A DNA stretch of 64,000 nt. Source: an uncultured Prevotellaceae bacterium. Its GTDB lineage: Bacteria; Bacteroidota; Bacteroidia; Bacteroidales; Bacteroidaceae. The notes below the pieces were generated by a model that saw nothing but the letters and a program-made list of their open reading frames with translations, was not told the DNA's origin and ran no database searches. The first letter of the stretch is position 1. The number at the start of each line of letters is the position of its first letter. Where the stretch lies: positions 1-64,000 of the forward strand of contig CADBHI010000002.1 in the NCBI GenBank assembly GCA_902794405.1, read 5' to 3'. The position numbers were made by a program, and so were the translations under genes. Positions 53,382-62,315 of this stretch are shown one piece after another.

Positions 53382-54299
53382 TTATGTAGTCTTAGTTTTT
53401 AAATATCGTCCATGCAAAAAATCTTTCACACCTTTTGTCATGGCCTTTATCAGGTCAAATCGTCCCTTCATAGTATATCGGCAGATATCACGCAGACCTA
53501 CCATCATGGTCAGATAGCAGTAGGTGGCGTATCTTTGAGGCCTTTTGACGTTACGCTTTGCAAAAAGGAATCTGTTTCGGGTGATATAATAGGTCTTGAG
53601 CGGGCTGTTGGAACCTGTGGACTGGCTTTCCTTATGAAAAATGGTACAGGCAGGCTCGTACCAGATGTCAAATCCAGAATGATTAAACATCATGGACCAG
53701 TCAAACTCTTCGTAGTAGAGAAAAAAGCATTCAGGCATCACCCCCACTTTCTCTAAAGCCTCACGTTTTATCATCATCGCAGCTCCATGAGCGTATGGAG
53801 TAGGGTGGGCTTCATCATACTGACCATGATCTTCTTCGCCGAAACCAATAGCACGGTTGCGTAAGGTGAAAGATGACAGGGGGGTATAACCCGCAAACTG
53901 AATGGGGTGATTGCCCCAAGCAAATCGTATCTTGGGACAGACCATTCCAATCTTATCTGAGGAATTCAGACGGTCAATAAGTGGCTGGAATGAGGTCTGA
54001 GGTCTAACGTTTAAAGTCTGAAGAGATAATAGCGTGTCGTTGTTGATGAAGTATAAGAAACGGCCATTGGCAGCCTTGATGCCCAGATTATTGCCACCAG
54101 CAAAACCGAGGTTTTGGTTACTGCGGATGGCCTTAACTTGAGGATAACGTTGTTGAATAAGTGAGGCTTCGTTAACTATTGAGCCATTATCAACCACAAT
54201 CACCTCCATGTTGTCATTGAAGGTGATAGTATCAATTAATGCGCAGGTATCTTCCAACCCATTGTAATTGACAGTGATGATAGATAACTCAATGTTCAA
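53382..54299 (-). CDS. Glycosyltransferase family 2 (rhamnosyltransferase-like)
   Basis: A 305-residue enzyme: ELSIITVNYNGLEDTCALID, VIVVDNGSIVNEAS, NLGFAGGNNLGIKAANGRFL, YFINNDTLL (DxD replaced by NND, as in many rhamnosyltransferases), and FFLYYEEFDWSMMF (catalytic EE). SNQNLGFAGGNN is a hallmark of WbbL-type enzymes. It lies between the Wzy-type gene (18-base gap) and the membrane GT2 pair. Rhamnose as donor is a guess from the subfamily. Confidence 0.87.
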   Translation of the reverse strand: MNIELSIITVNYNGLEDTCALIDTITFNDNMEVIVVDNGSIVNEASLIQQRYPQVKAIRSNQNLGFAGGNNLGIKAANGRFLYFINNDTLLSLQTLNVRPQTSFQPLIDRLNSSDKIGMVCPKIRFAWGNHPIQFAGYTPLSSFTLRNRAIGFGEEDHGQYDEAHPTPYAHGAAMMIKREALEKVGVMPECFFLYYEEFDWSMMFNHSGFDIWYEPACTIFHKESQSTGSNSPLKTYYITRNRFLFAKRNVKRPQRYATYCYLTMMVGLRDICRYTMKGRFDLIKAMTKGVKDFLHGRYLKTKTT

Positions 54300-54317
54300 T
54301 GTTCAATCTTCAATATT

Positions 54318-55841
54318 TTACACTCTTGATGCAAGCTTTTTTTCCAATTTAAGACGTTTCTTCTCTTCTATCTGAGCTATACGTTTCTTCTCATATTCCT
54401 CCCATTCTGGTTCTAAATAGGGTAGAATAAAGACGATGGCCATGCCACCAAAGAATGTGAGACCGTTTGGGTATTGGTACAACACTTGGTTTGCGTAACC
54501 TCCTAAGTTAATTGCAACAAAAGCGCAACAGAAGCCCGAGCCAATTCCTATAAGTGTTTTGTTTTTTAGTCTAAATAGTACCACCATACAGCCACCTATA
54601 AATATAAGAACCATGCAACAGGCAAAGATAGTTACACCTATGGGACCAGTATGTACCCAAATGAAGACATACTCGGAATCTGGAGGTATCGTTGATAACT
54701 TCCTGAACTTGTTGTTGGCAGGAACGTTGTCTGGACTCATTCCAAGACCAATCCCCCATGGGGCATCTTTAATATATTTTCTGATGGCTTCTTTATTGAT
54801 ATCGCGAACATTCGAAGAGGCATCATTTTTATCAAAAGCAGAACGCATTCTGTGAATTTGCTGGTTTCCATCTCCTATTTTTGTGAAAACTAATAAAAAT
54901 GCAAAGATTGCAAATACAATAGAGAACGGAACTGCAATCTTAACGGATTTTGAAAGGAAAATGTAAACAACAAGACCAGCACCTAAACAGAAAATGGCAG
55001 TTCGTGTTCCTGATTGGAACATTCCCCAAATAACTGCTACTGCTACTAACAGATAGAATACTTTAGCTCTTTTTAATTTATTTGTAACTCCAAAAATGAT
55101 AAATGCAACTGCAGCAGCGGCAGCATGGCATCCGTAATTGGCAGCATCACTAAAAGTTGAAAAATATCTGATTAGTGTACCTGCATTCAGAATATGTGTG
55201 TTTCTTCCTCGGGTTTCCATCCATATTCTTTCAGCATCAGTCATTCCTATATAAATTTGTCTGTATGTCCAATAGGCTGAAAACAATGAGAATAGAGCCC
55301 ATAGTTTTAAATAGGTCATTAGATGTTGAGGTGTTGATATATATAAACTAAAAACCAAAAGTATCCATACGAGTTGAATGGCCATTAGGCGGAACCCAGA
55401 AAACCATGCTCCAACATTCATACCTAAATTACATGAATCATTAAAGACTTCAATACAGCAAAACCCCGTCCATATCATAATTGCAAATCCCATGAAATTA
55501 CTTGCTCTATGGAATTGCGGCTCAAATCTGGTATCTATTATTGCAATTGCCAGTAACACCAATTCAAGCATTTCATTTGGTAAGGACATCGGTACTGGCA
55601 GGCTATTTGTAATATCTTTCATTTGGATAAAATAGTTGAGCACTATTAAAGTCCAAAAGGTAAACATCCTCCATCTGAAAATAATATAGATATATAGAAT
55701 TATAAATGGAAGCAAACAAATGATGGCAAACGAATTGAATCCAGCTGTTACAAGTTCATAAATAGCCAACAAAAACAGAAGAAAGAGTAGTAAAACTCTT
55801 CCTCTGTTTTCGGTAGTATAGTTAAATATGCTGTTTGGCAT
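54318..55841 (-). CDS. Wzy-type O-antigen/exopolysaccharide polymerase
   Basis: A 507-residue protein with ten to twelve hydrophobic segments and a large periplasmic loop (about 330-390) carrying AIRKYIKDAPWGIGLGMSPD, as in the Wzy_C/O-antigen ligase family. A charged cytoplasmic tail (EWEEYEKKRIAQIEEKKRLK) ends the protein. It would join flipped repeat units into a chain. Its ATG shares one base with the stop of the Wzc-type gene (TAATG), indicating coupling. Confidence 0.85.
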   Translation of the reverse strand: MPNSIFNYTTENRGRVLLLFLLFLLAIYELVTAGFNSFAIICLLPFIILYIYIIFRWRMFTFWTLIVLNYFIQMKDITNSLPVPMSLPNEMLELVLLAIAIIDTRFEPQFHRASNFMGFAIMIWTGFCCIEVFNDSCNLGMNVGAWFSGFRLMAIQLVWILLVFSLYISTPQHLMTYLKLWALFSLFSAYWTYRQIYIGMTDAERIWMETRGRNTHILNAGTLIRYFSTFSDAANYGCHAAAAAVAFIIFGVTNKLKRAKVFYLLVAVAVIWGMFQSGTRTAIFCLGAGLVVYIFLSKSVKIAVPFSIVFAIFAFLLVFTKIGDGNQQIHRMRSAFDKNDASSNVRDINKEAIRKYIKDAPWGIGLGMSPDNVPANNKFRKLSTIPPDSEYVFIWVHTGPIGVTIFACCMVLIFIGGCMVVLFRLKNKTLIGIGSGFCCAFVAINLGGYANQVLYQYPNGLTFFGGMAIVFILPYLEPEWEEYEKKRIAQIEEKKRLKLEKKLASRV

Positions 55842-58012
55842 TATTTGGCGTGACTATTTTCAACGGCAGTCAGACCCATCTGTGATAAGCGATATACAAA
55901 GTTGTTGAAGCGGGTATAGGGCGGTAATTGTCCGACGAATTCCTCGACAGCATAACGTTGACATTCAGTGAGGTACATATAGAGTGAATCCTTGTTCTCA
56001 AGTTGGGACTCCAGCTCTTTTAAGGCTTTCTGGTCGACATCCTTCCAAGTGCGGTTAGCACGTGTTATCAAAAGGTTGACAGTACCCATGTTCAGCAACG
56101 CAGGCGAGATGGAATTGTCGTCCAGGTTAGGATATTCAACAATGGCAATCTCATTAGGCAGGAGATCGGGACATAAGTCCTTAATGTCCTTCGCCATGAT
56201 ATATTTGCTATCTTCAGCCAAGAAGTCTTCATCGTAAGTGAGCAGGCGAACCTGCAAACCGATGGACACCCAATAGTTCTGCAACTCTTGTGCCAAATAG
56301 CTCTTGCCGTTCTGTGCATCAGTCGACAACAGATTCAATACATTCTGCTGCCCCTCCCTGAAGTGGGGTAAGAGTGACTTTGAAAGCTGGCGAAGAGCCA
56401 TGTCGCTGATAGTTTTATTGTAGCGACGATAGCGCAGGTTGCTTTCCTTCGGGAAACAGCCCATGACAGGAATCTTGGTAATACGTTCTGAACGCATGCG
56501 GTCACGGAGTGTACGGTCAAGCAATTCAATGATAAAGAAGTACATGGCCGTGAAGAGGAAGGCCAACATGAATGCCCCTAACAGAATCATCATACGATTG
56601 GTAGGTTGGGCATTCATTGGGAACATGGGTGGATTCAGCACATGCAAGGAAGCTGTAGACATCTGAAGGTTGCGCTGACGAAGACGAGCTGCATTTAAAG
56701 CTCTCAGCATTTCCATATAGTTGCCCTCGATAAAGCCAATGTGGCGGTCCTTACGGGCTATGGTGGCTCCAATAGGGGCATAATAGAGTAAGTCGCGATC
56801 AATCTGCTGACGCATAATATCGTTAGCCGACATCTCGGCTTTTGTCTTTTCAAGAAGAAGTACTTGCTCAAGCCATCTACTAATCATTTCATTTGCCTTT
56901 ACACCTGTTTCTGTACTATATGACCCACCTTCGATGTCTCTAGTTAAATCTTTGACATTTTTAGTGGCATCCTGAAGCATCTTCTCTGCTTTTGCCAACT
57001 CAAGTTGAGCTTCATTTGATTCTCCTCCTTCACTGTTCATCAGCTTCAGATTAGAGATGCGAGATTGAATGCGAGAAATATCGGTAACTTGTTTGGTAAA
57101 GTCCTTGTTGGCACGAATAATCTTAGCCCGGTCTCCTAACTGACGCTCCAAATAGTCCATCATAGCCTTACTAGTCGTGTAATTCATCATCTGATCATTA
57201 GTAGAAGTCTTGTGAGAAGCATCCATACCTGCAACTACTTTTGTCTGTTCACCATAGTTGATAATCCGTTTGTCAATATTATATCGAATCAAATCGTCTT
57301 CCGCACCAGTCAAAATTCGATATAATCTGGCAACCTCGCGTTCAAAGAACTTAATCACATTATTGGTCTCACCAAAACGTAAGTTCTGATATTGGCGGGC
57401 AAACACATCGTTCAAGATATCCAATGTATTATAGGCGATACCAGCATCATTGGCAGAATAGCCAATGTCAATAATATCACTTTTGTTGAGCTGCATCACC
57501 TTTAAACGACTGGTGATGCTGTTGATGCCAAACCAAGGATGATAATTCAGAATACCGAACAAATAGTTGTCCTGCATCGGCTTCTCGTACGCTTTCAAAT
57601 TAGCGTAAGTTGTGTTCTCATTATTTCGGTTAATTAACGCTTTGACCTCAGCAGGGACAGTAGCATTTAACTGACGGAAATGCTCTGCTGATATATAGTT
57701 GTTGTCCTTATTAGCATTGCCATACATCATACAACGGGCAAATAGTCGGAGAGATACTTCGTGGATGGTTTTGTCAGTTGTAATAATCAACATTAAGTTA
57801 GTGATGTTTGTCTGCGAATTACCACCTACAGCACCTGTTCCTTCTATATTATAACCAGTTATCATACCTGTATAGATGGTTGTGTTGGTGTCATAAACAC
57901 GTTCCATATTACGGGTCATAAACCACGCAACTACCAATGCAATTAATGGCAGAATAATAAGATACCAGCGAATCTTATATAAAAACCTGACGATATATCT
58001 GAATAAATCCAT
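55841..58012 (-). CDS. Wzc/Wzz-type chain-length determinant with degenerate kinase domain
   Basis: A 723-residue inner-membrane protein with helices at about 15-32 and 470-495 bounding a long periplasmic coiled-coil region. The C-terminal cytoplasmic part resembles a bacterial tyrosine kinase domain in layout: NLLSTDAQNGKSYLAQEL (Walker A position, lacking the normal first Gly/Ala), VRLLTYDEDF (A' position) and NEIAIVEYPNL (Walker B position, Asp replaced). There is no Tyr-rich tail. It likely controls export or chain length without classical autophosphorylation. It lies between the TolC-like gene (24-base gap) and the Wzy-type gene. Confidence 0.83.
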   Translation of the reverse strand: MDLFRYIVRFLYKIRWYLIILPLIALVVAWFMTRNMERVYDTNTTIYTGMITGYNIEGTGAVGGNSQTNITNLMLIITTDKTIHEVSLRLFARCMMYGNANKDNNYISAEHFRQLNATVPAEVKALINRNNENTTYANLKAYEKPMQDNYLFGILNYHPWFGINSITSRLKVMQLNKSDIIDIGYSANDAGIAYNTLDILNDVFARQYQNLRFGETNNVIKFFEREVARLYRILTGAEDDLIRYNIDKRIINYGEQTKVVAGMDASHKTSTNDQMMNYTTSKAMMDYLERQLGDRAKIIRANKDFTKQVTDISRIQSRISNLKLMNSEGGESNEAQLELAKAEKMLQDATKNVKDLTRDIEGGSYSTETGVKANEMISRWLEQVLLLEKTKAEMSANDIMRQQIDRDLLYYAPIGATIARKDRHIGFIEGNYMEMLRALNAARLRQRNLQMSTASLHVLNPPMFPMNAQPTNRMMILLGAFMLAFLFTAMYFFIIELLDRTLRDRMRSERITKIPVMGCFPKESNLRYRRYNKTISDMALRQLSKSLLPHFREGQQNVLNLLSTDAQNGKSYLAQELQNYWVSIGLQVRLLTYDEDFLAEDSKYIMAKDIKDLCPDLLPNEIAIVEYPNLDDNSISPALLNMGTVNLLITRANRTWKDVDQKALKELESQLENKDSLYMYLTECQRYAVEEFVGQLPPYTRFNNFVYRLSQMGLTAVENSHAK

Positions 58013-58036
58013 AATGCGATGTTTTTTTGTGTATTA

Positions 58037-58993
58037 TTATTTATTGGATTTCTTAACCTCCTTAGCCTCGGCCTTAGCAGCTTTTTTCTCTTCTTTCTTT
58101 AGCTGCTCTTCTTTTTTCTCCTCTTCTTTAACAGCCTTCTTAATCCGTTTCTCAACCGCTTTGTTTTCTTTAGCTAATTGCTTCTCCGTTTTATGGACGT
58201 TGCTGTCTAAAGTGATTTCTGTAGTCGAGTTGGTAATGATAGGAGTATGTGTCAGAATCTCCAAAGTCAAGATATCGGTTATAATTGATGTCTGAAGACT
58301 TTGATATGCTGAAACTGCTTGATTCTCTCTGGCTTTAGTTTCTGCAAAATCCTCAATGCTCATGTTGCCGTTATGAAAGTCTTCCAGATTTAATGAACCG
58401 GCACCTTGGTAAATTGCAGCATTTTCACTAGCTGTTTTTAGCAGAATTAAATCATTATTAATTTTGACGAACAATGTCGCAATCTGTAATTTCAGCTGAT
58501 CGTAGGCTATGTCTTTCTGCAATTGAGCTTGCTCGGCCTCTAAGCGTTTACGCTTAATAGCAGGAGCCAAATCCAGAATGTCTTCTACAGGAACTGCTAA
58601 GTTGACACCTACGTTCCAGTATTTCTGTTCAGATCCCTGGAACTGCATAATACGCATGTTATAGGATGAGGAGCTGTTTCCCCACATATCGGAAACACCA
58701 TAACTATAGCTGGCATGGCCTGTCACGTATGAGAAAATATGACGTTTCTGCTTGGCAACTTCCGCCTCTGCCAATTGCTGTGCCTTAGCGAGACTCATAA
58801 TCTGAGGCGTTGATTTTGCGTTTTCAAACAAAACAGACAACGGCGGGAGGTGAAACTCAGAGAAGTTAATGTCCTTTTCTTCACTGGAGTCAAAGAATCC
58901 TGCACTGATACCACTCTCGTTAAACTGGGCATAGCTGGTGCTAACGAAAGTGCTTAGTAGTAGTGGAATTAGAATATACTTATATTTTTTCAT
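58037..58993 (-). CDS. Exported TolC-like coiled-coil protein with Lys/Glu-rich tail
   Basis: A 318-residue protein with a signal peptide (YILIPLLLSTFVSTSYAQ, about 5-22). Two long helices (about 60-90 and 165-250), with beta-type sequence between (SYGVSDMWGNSS ... YWNVGVNLAVPVEDIL), follow one half of an outer-membrane efflux protein repeat. It has about two thirds of the usual TolC length. The last 60 residues are almost only K, E and A. Its place between the priming enzyme and the Wzc-type gene suggests a part in export, possibly replacing a Wza-type channel, which is absent here. Confidence 0.7.
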   Translation of the reverse strand: MKKYKYILIPLLLSTFVSTSYAQFNESGISAGFFDSSEEKDINFSEFHLPPLSVLFENAKSTPQIMSLAKAQQLAEAEVAKQKRHIFSYVTGHASYSYGVSDMWGNSSSSYNMRIMQFQGSEQKYWNVGVNLAVPVEDILDLAPAIKRKRLEAEQAQLQKDIAYDQLKLQIATLFVKINNDLILLKTASENAAIYQGAGSLNLEDFHNGNMSIEDFAETKARENQAVSAYQSLQTSIITDILTLEILTHTPIITNSTTEITLDSNVHKTEKQLAKENKAVEKRIKKAVKEEEKKEEQLKKEEKKAAKAEAKEVKKSNK

Positions 58994-59013
58994 AATTAAT
59001 GGTGTTGTCAGGT

Positions 59014-60237
59014 CTATACATTCTCTTTTTGAACAAATGCCGTTAAGGTACGGAATATGATTTTCATATCGAGTATGAAATTATAGGTCTGTCCATAAGT
59101 GATATCAAGTTGCTTGCGCTCTTCAGCAGACATAGCGCCTCCCTTTCCTCGCTCTTCTACCTGCCATAGACCTGTTAAGCCTGCAGGAGCCATGAAACGG
59201 TCGATACTTGAATCGGCGGTAAGTTTCTCTGCTTCATAAAGGGGTAGGGGACGATTGCCAACAATGGACATGTCACCTCTCAGGATGTTGAATAGCTGCG
59301 GAAGTTCGTCGATACTGTATTTGCGAATGAAACGTCCCACCTTTGTTACTCTTGGGTCATTTTCTATCTTCACAAAAGCATTGTTGATTTCTTCTTCTTT
59401 CTGCTTGCTGAAATCACTTTCTGCCACCACAAAATCGTCGCCGACAAGCATAACTTCCTCGTCACCAATCATCATGTCGGATTCTGCGCCCATAGCCAAC
59501 ATCGCCAATTCTGCTTCGTCGCCTAATGGCGCTGTAATAGTGGCATGCGTCTCGGCCTTATCTTCTTCTCCTTCTTCTTTCTTTTCTGCGTATTGATTTC
59601 CTGCAGTTTTACTCACTTCTTTCAGCCTTTTTTCCGCGTCACTGTACATGGACCGGAACTTAAGGAAATCAAAAATGGTATAGTTAGTACCTACACGCTT
59701 GGATTTAAACAAGACCGGACCAGGACTCTCTAACTTGATGGCTATTGCCGTAAGAATATAAACTGGAGAAAGGATGATGATGGCCAGTCCTGAAAAAACT
59801 ATATCAAAGAGACGTTTCCAAAGTGGAATCTTGAAACGCAGAATATGCTTCTTTGACACTTGGTCATCAAACATGATTCCTTCCCGGTCGCTGATAAACT
59901 GAATCTTTTTGTTCAATTCTGTTACCGACGCAGAAAGGCTAAGCGTATCGTTAATTCCACATTTCTTATATATATCCCGCTCTTCGTCATTCAGTGGCTC
60001 AGTCAGCAGAATAATATAAATATTGGAACATTTCTTGCGAAGATAGGTAATGGCTGTGATGTCTTCTGTACGAACGTTTTTTTCAAAGAAGACAATAAAA
60101 TGCTCGTTACGTACATGAGGACTACATGCTGACGCAGCATCTTTATAGTTCTTCGTCAGCTGAACGAGTCGCCCAGGTATGTACTTTAAACGTTCTTCTG
60201 TCTGTGGGTTGTTACCTAAATATACTATACCTATCAT
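59014..60237 (-). CDS. Priming phosphoglycosyltransferase with receiver-like N-terminus
   Basis: A 407-residue enzyme. Residues 1-120 look like a degenerate receiver domain (IGIVYLG ... FIVFFEKN ... IYIILLTEP) without the phospho-acceptor Asp. Residues about 138-407 form the WbaP/PglC-type catalytic part: LWKRLFDIVFSGLAIIILSP (membrane hairpin), KLESPGPVLFKSKRVG, FLKFRSMYSDAE, NDPRVTKVGRFIRKYSIDEL, GDMSIVGNRPLPLYEAE and APAGLTGLWQV. Between about 211 and 286 there is an unusual acidic insertion. It would transfer a phosphosugar to undecaprenyl phosphate as the first step. It lies 16 bases from the receiver gene. Confidence 0.9.
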   Translation of the reverse strand: MIGIVYLGNNPQTEERLKYIPGRLVQLTKNYKDAASACSPHVRNEHFIVFFEKNVRTEDITAITYLRKKCSNIYIILLTEPLNDEERDIYKKCGINDTLSLSASVTELNKKIQFISDREGIMFDDQVSKKHILRFKIPLWKRLFDIVFSGLAIIILSPVYILTAIAIKLESPGPVLFKSKRVGTNYTIFDFLKFRSMYSDAEKRLKEVSKTAGNQYAEKKEEGEEDKAETHATITAPLGDEAELAMLAMGAESDMMIGDEEVMLVGDDFVVAESDFSKQKEEEINNAFVKIENDPRVTKVGRFIRKYSIDELPQLFNILRGDMSIVGNRPLPLYEAEKLTADSSIDRFMAPAGLTGLWQVEERGKGGAMSAEERKQLDITYGQTYNFILDMKIIFRTLTAFVQKENV

Positions 60238-60253
60238 ATAATATATTGAAACA

Positions 60254-60622
60254 TTAGTTTGGCAGAATCTTCTTTACTCGAATTTTCAACTCCATCGGGT
60301 TGAACGGTTTGACGATGTAGTCTTCAGCTCCAATCTCAAGGAGGCGAATGCGCTCACTGGTGGAATCTTCGCTTGAGAGCATGATAACCGGTATGTGACG
60401 GAACAACTCATTCTGTTTTATCCATTCCAGAAAATCGTCTCCACGCATACCAGGCATACGAATGTCTGAAATGATAAGATCGGGAGTGTTTCCGGCTTGA
60501 AGCCACTTTACTCCTTGCAAACCATCAGGCAGCCATTGTACATCGTAGTCGCTCATTAAATAGATGGAAAGAACCTTTGCAATGGTCTCTTTGTCATCAA
60601 GTATTAAGATCTTCTTTTTCAT
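60254..60622 (-). CDS. Single-domain response regulator (CheY-like)
   Basis: The 122-residue protein is a receiver domain with no output domain: KILILDDKET (acidic pair about 9-10), LIISDIRMPGMRGDDF (phospho-acceptor Asp about 53), VIMLSSED (Ser/Thr switch) and YIVKPFNPMELKIRV (Lys). All active residues are present. It is first in the minus-strand exopolysaccharide run with its own promoter, so it is expected to act through a partner, perhaps the priming enzyme or the Wzc-type protein downstream. No histidine kinase lies in the window. Confidence 0.92.
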   Translation of the reverse strand: MKKKILILDDKETIAKVLSIYLMSDYDVQWLPDGLQGVKWLQAGNTPDLIISDIRMPGMRGDDFLEWIKQNELFRHIPVIMLSSEDSTSERIRLLEIGAEDYIVKPFNPMELKIRVKKILPN

Positions 60623-60666
60623 ATATGAATTTGTTTTTTCTTCTTTACGAATACTATTCCAAAGTG

Positions 60667-60699
60667 CAAAGGTAAGAAAAATATTTTAATTGAACTCAA
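60667..60699 (-). promoter_or_regulatory. Promoter of the exopolysaccharide operon
   Basis: On the minus strand TTG (60697-60699), 22 bases, TACCTTTG (60667-60674); about 45 bases before the receiver gene start. The spacing is slightly long. It is the head promoter for the run from 60622 down to at least 51015. Confidence 0.6.
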
Positions 60700-60735
60700 A
60701 ATATTGTAAAAAAATGCTCTTTTAACACAAAAAAG

Positions 60736-60766
60736 TTGTTTATGTTGTTTTTTTTAAGGAAATTTG
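60736..60766 (+). promoter_or_regulatory. Promoter of xylB-xylA
   Basis: TTG (60736-60738), 20 bases, GAAATTTG (60759-60766), one mismatch to TAnnTTTG. It lies 37 bases before the xylB ATG in the divergent gap shared with the receiver gene. Confidence 0.55.
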
Positions 60767-60803
60767 CATCAGAAACGTATTACTATAAACTTATTATTGT
60801 AAA

Positions 60804-62294
60804 ATGGCAAACAGATATTTGTTGGGTTTTGATGTCGGCAGTTCTTCTGTCAAGGCATCGTTAGTTAACGCCGATAGTGGCAAGTGTGTGGCTTCAGCTT
60901 TCTACCCTGAGAAGGAAGCTCCTATTATGGCGGTCAAGGCCGGATGGGCCGAGCAAGACCCCAATTCATGGTGGGAGTATGCTAAGCTGTCGCTTAAAAA
61001 GATTATGAGTGATGCCGGGGCAACAGCAGAAGACATCAAGGCCGTGGGTATTTCCTACCAGATGCATGGCCTGGTATGTGTAGATAAGAATCTGAAGGCG
61101 CTACGTCCTTCGATTATCTGGTGTGACTCGCGTGCCGTTCCTTATGGTGAGAAGGCTTTCAAGGATCTTGGTGCTGACCAGTGCCTAAGCCACTTGTTGA
61201 ACTCACCGGGTAACTTTACGGCGGCTAAGCTGGCATGGGTGAAGGAGAACGAGCCCGACCTATATAATAAAATATATAAGGTGATGCTGCCGGGTGACTA
61301 TCTGGCTATGCGTCTGAGCGGAGTGGCTAATACAACGGTCAGTGGACTTTCTGAGGGTATGTTCTGGGACTTCAAGGAGAACCAGCCTGCTAAGTTCCTG
61401 CTTGACTACTATGGCTTTGACAGCTCTCTGATAGCTGACATTGTGCCCACCTTTGCCGTTCAGAGCGAAGTTTGTGCCGAGGCTGCCGCTGAGTTGGGCC
61501 TGAAGGCTGGTACACCGATTACCTATCGTGGTGGCGACCAGCCCAATAATGCCTTGTCGTTAAACGTGCTGAATCCAGGTGAGATAGCTGCTACCGCTGG
61601 TACGTCGGGCGTTGTCTACGGCGTGCTGGGCGAGGTGAACTACGACAAGCAGAGCCGTGTTAATACCTTTGCTCATGTGAATCATACTGCTGAGCAGACG
61701 CGTTTGGGTGTCCTGCTGTGCATCAACGGTACGGGTATTCTCAATGCTTGGGTACACCGCAATATCACGCCGGACATCTCCTACGCCGAGATGAACGACC
61801 TGGCTGCTCAGGCTCCTATCGGCAGTGAGGGTGTGACCATTATTCCATTTGGCAACGGTGCTGAGCGTGTGTTGGAGAATCAGGAAATCGGTTGCTCCAT
61901 CAACGGTCTGAACTTCAACAAACATTCGAAGGCACACATTGTCCGTGCTGCTCAGGAGGGTATTGTCTTCTCGTTCTGCTATGGAATGGAGATTATGCAG
62001 CAGATGGGTATGGATATCAAGAAGATACATGCCGGCAAGGCTAACATGTTCCTTTCGCCCCTGTTCCGTAATACGCTGGCTGGCGTCAGCGGTGCAACCA
62101 TCGAGCTGTATGATACCGATGGTTCTGTTGGTGCTGCCAAGGGTGCCGGTATGGGTGCAGGCATCTATAAGGACAACAACGAGGCCTTTGCAACACTTGA
62201 CAAGTTAGAGGTGATTGAGCCGGATGCCAAGAACCGCGATGCTTACAAGAATGCCTATGAGGCTTGGAAGGAAACTTTGAATAACCGTTTATAA
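60804..62294 (+). CDS. xylB: Xylulokinase
   Basis: A 496-residue FGGY-family kinase that phosphorylates D-xylulose to xylulose 5-phosphate. YLLGFDVGSSSVKASLVNAD (phosphate-1 motif, about 5-24), AEQDPNSWWEY, GISYQMHGLVCVD, IIWCDSRA, PGDYLAMRLSG, and the ATP-binding TYRGGDQPNNAL and AGTSGVVYGV are visible. The order xylB then xylA (21-base gap) and the co-orientation make a xylose-use operon typical of Prevotella. The start follows the promoter described at 60736. Confidence 0.94.
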   Translation: MANRYLLGFDVGSSSVKASLVNADSGKCVASAFYPEKEAPIMAVKAGWAEQDPNSWWEYAKLSLKKIMSDAGATAEDIKAVGISYQMHGLVCVDKNLKALRPSIIWCDSRAVPYGEKAFKDLGADQCLSHLLNSPGNFTAAKLAWVKENEPDLYNKIYKVMLPGDYLAMRLSGVANTTVSGLSEGMFWDFKENQPAKFLLDYYGFDSSLIADIVPTFAVQSEVCAEAAAELGLKAGTPITYRGGDQPNNALSLNVLNPGEIAATAGTSGVVYGVLGEVNYDKQSRVNTFAHVNHTAEQTRLGVLLCINGTGILNAWVHRNITPDISYAEMNDLAAQAPIGSEGVTIIPFGNGAERVLENQEIGCSINGLNFNKHSKAHIVRAAQEGIVFSFCYGMEIMQQMGMDIKKIHAGKANMFLSPLFRNTLAGVSGATIELYDTDGSVGAAKGAGMGAGIYKDNNEAFATLDKLEVIEPDAKNRDAYKNAYEAWKETLNNRL

Positions 62295-62315
62295 ACATTT
62301 AATAACTAAATAATT

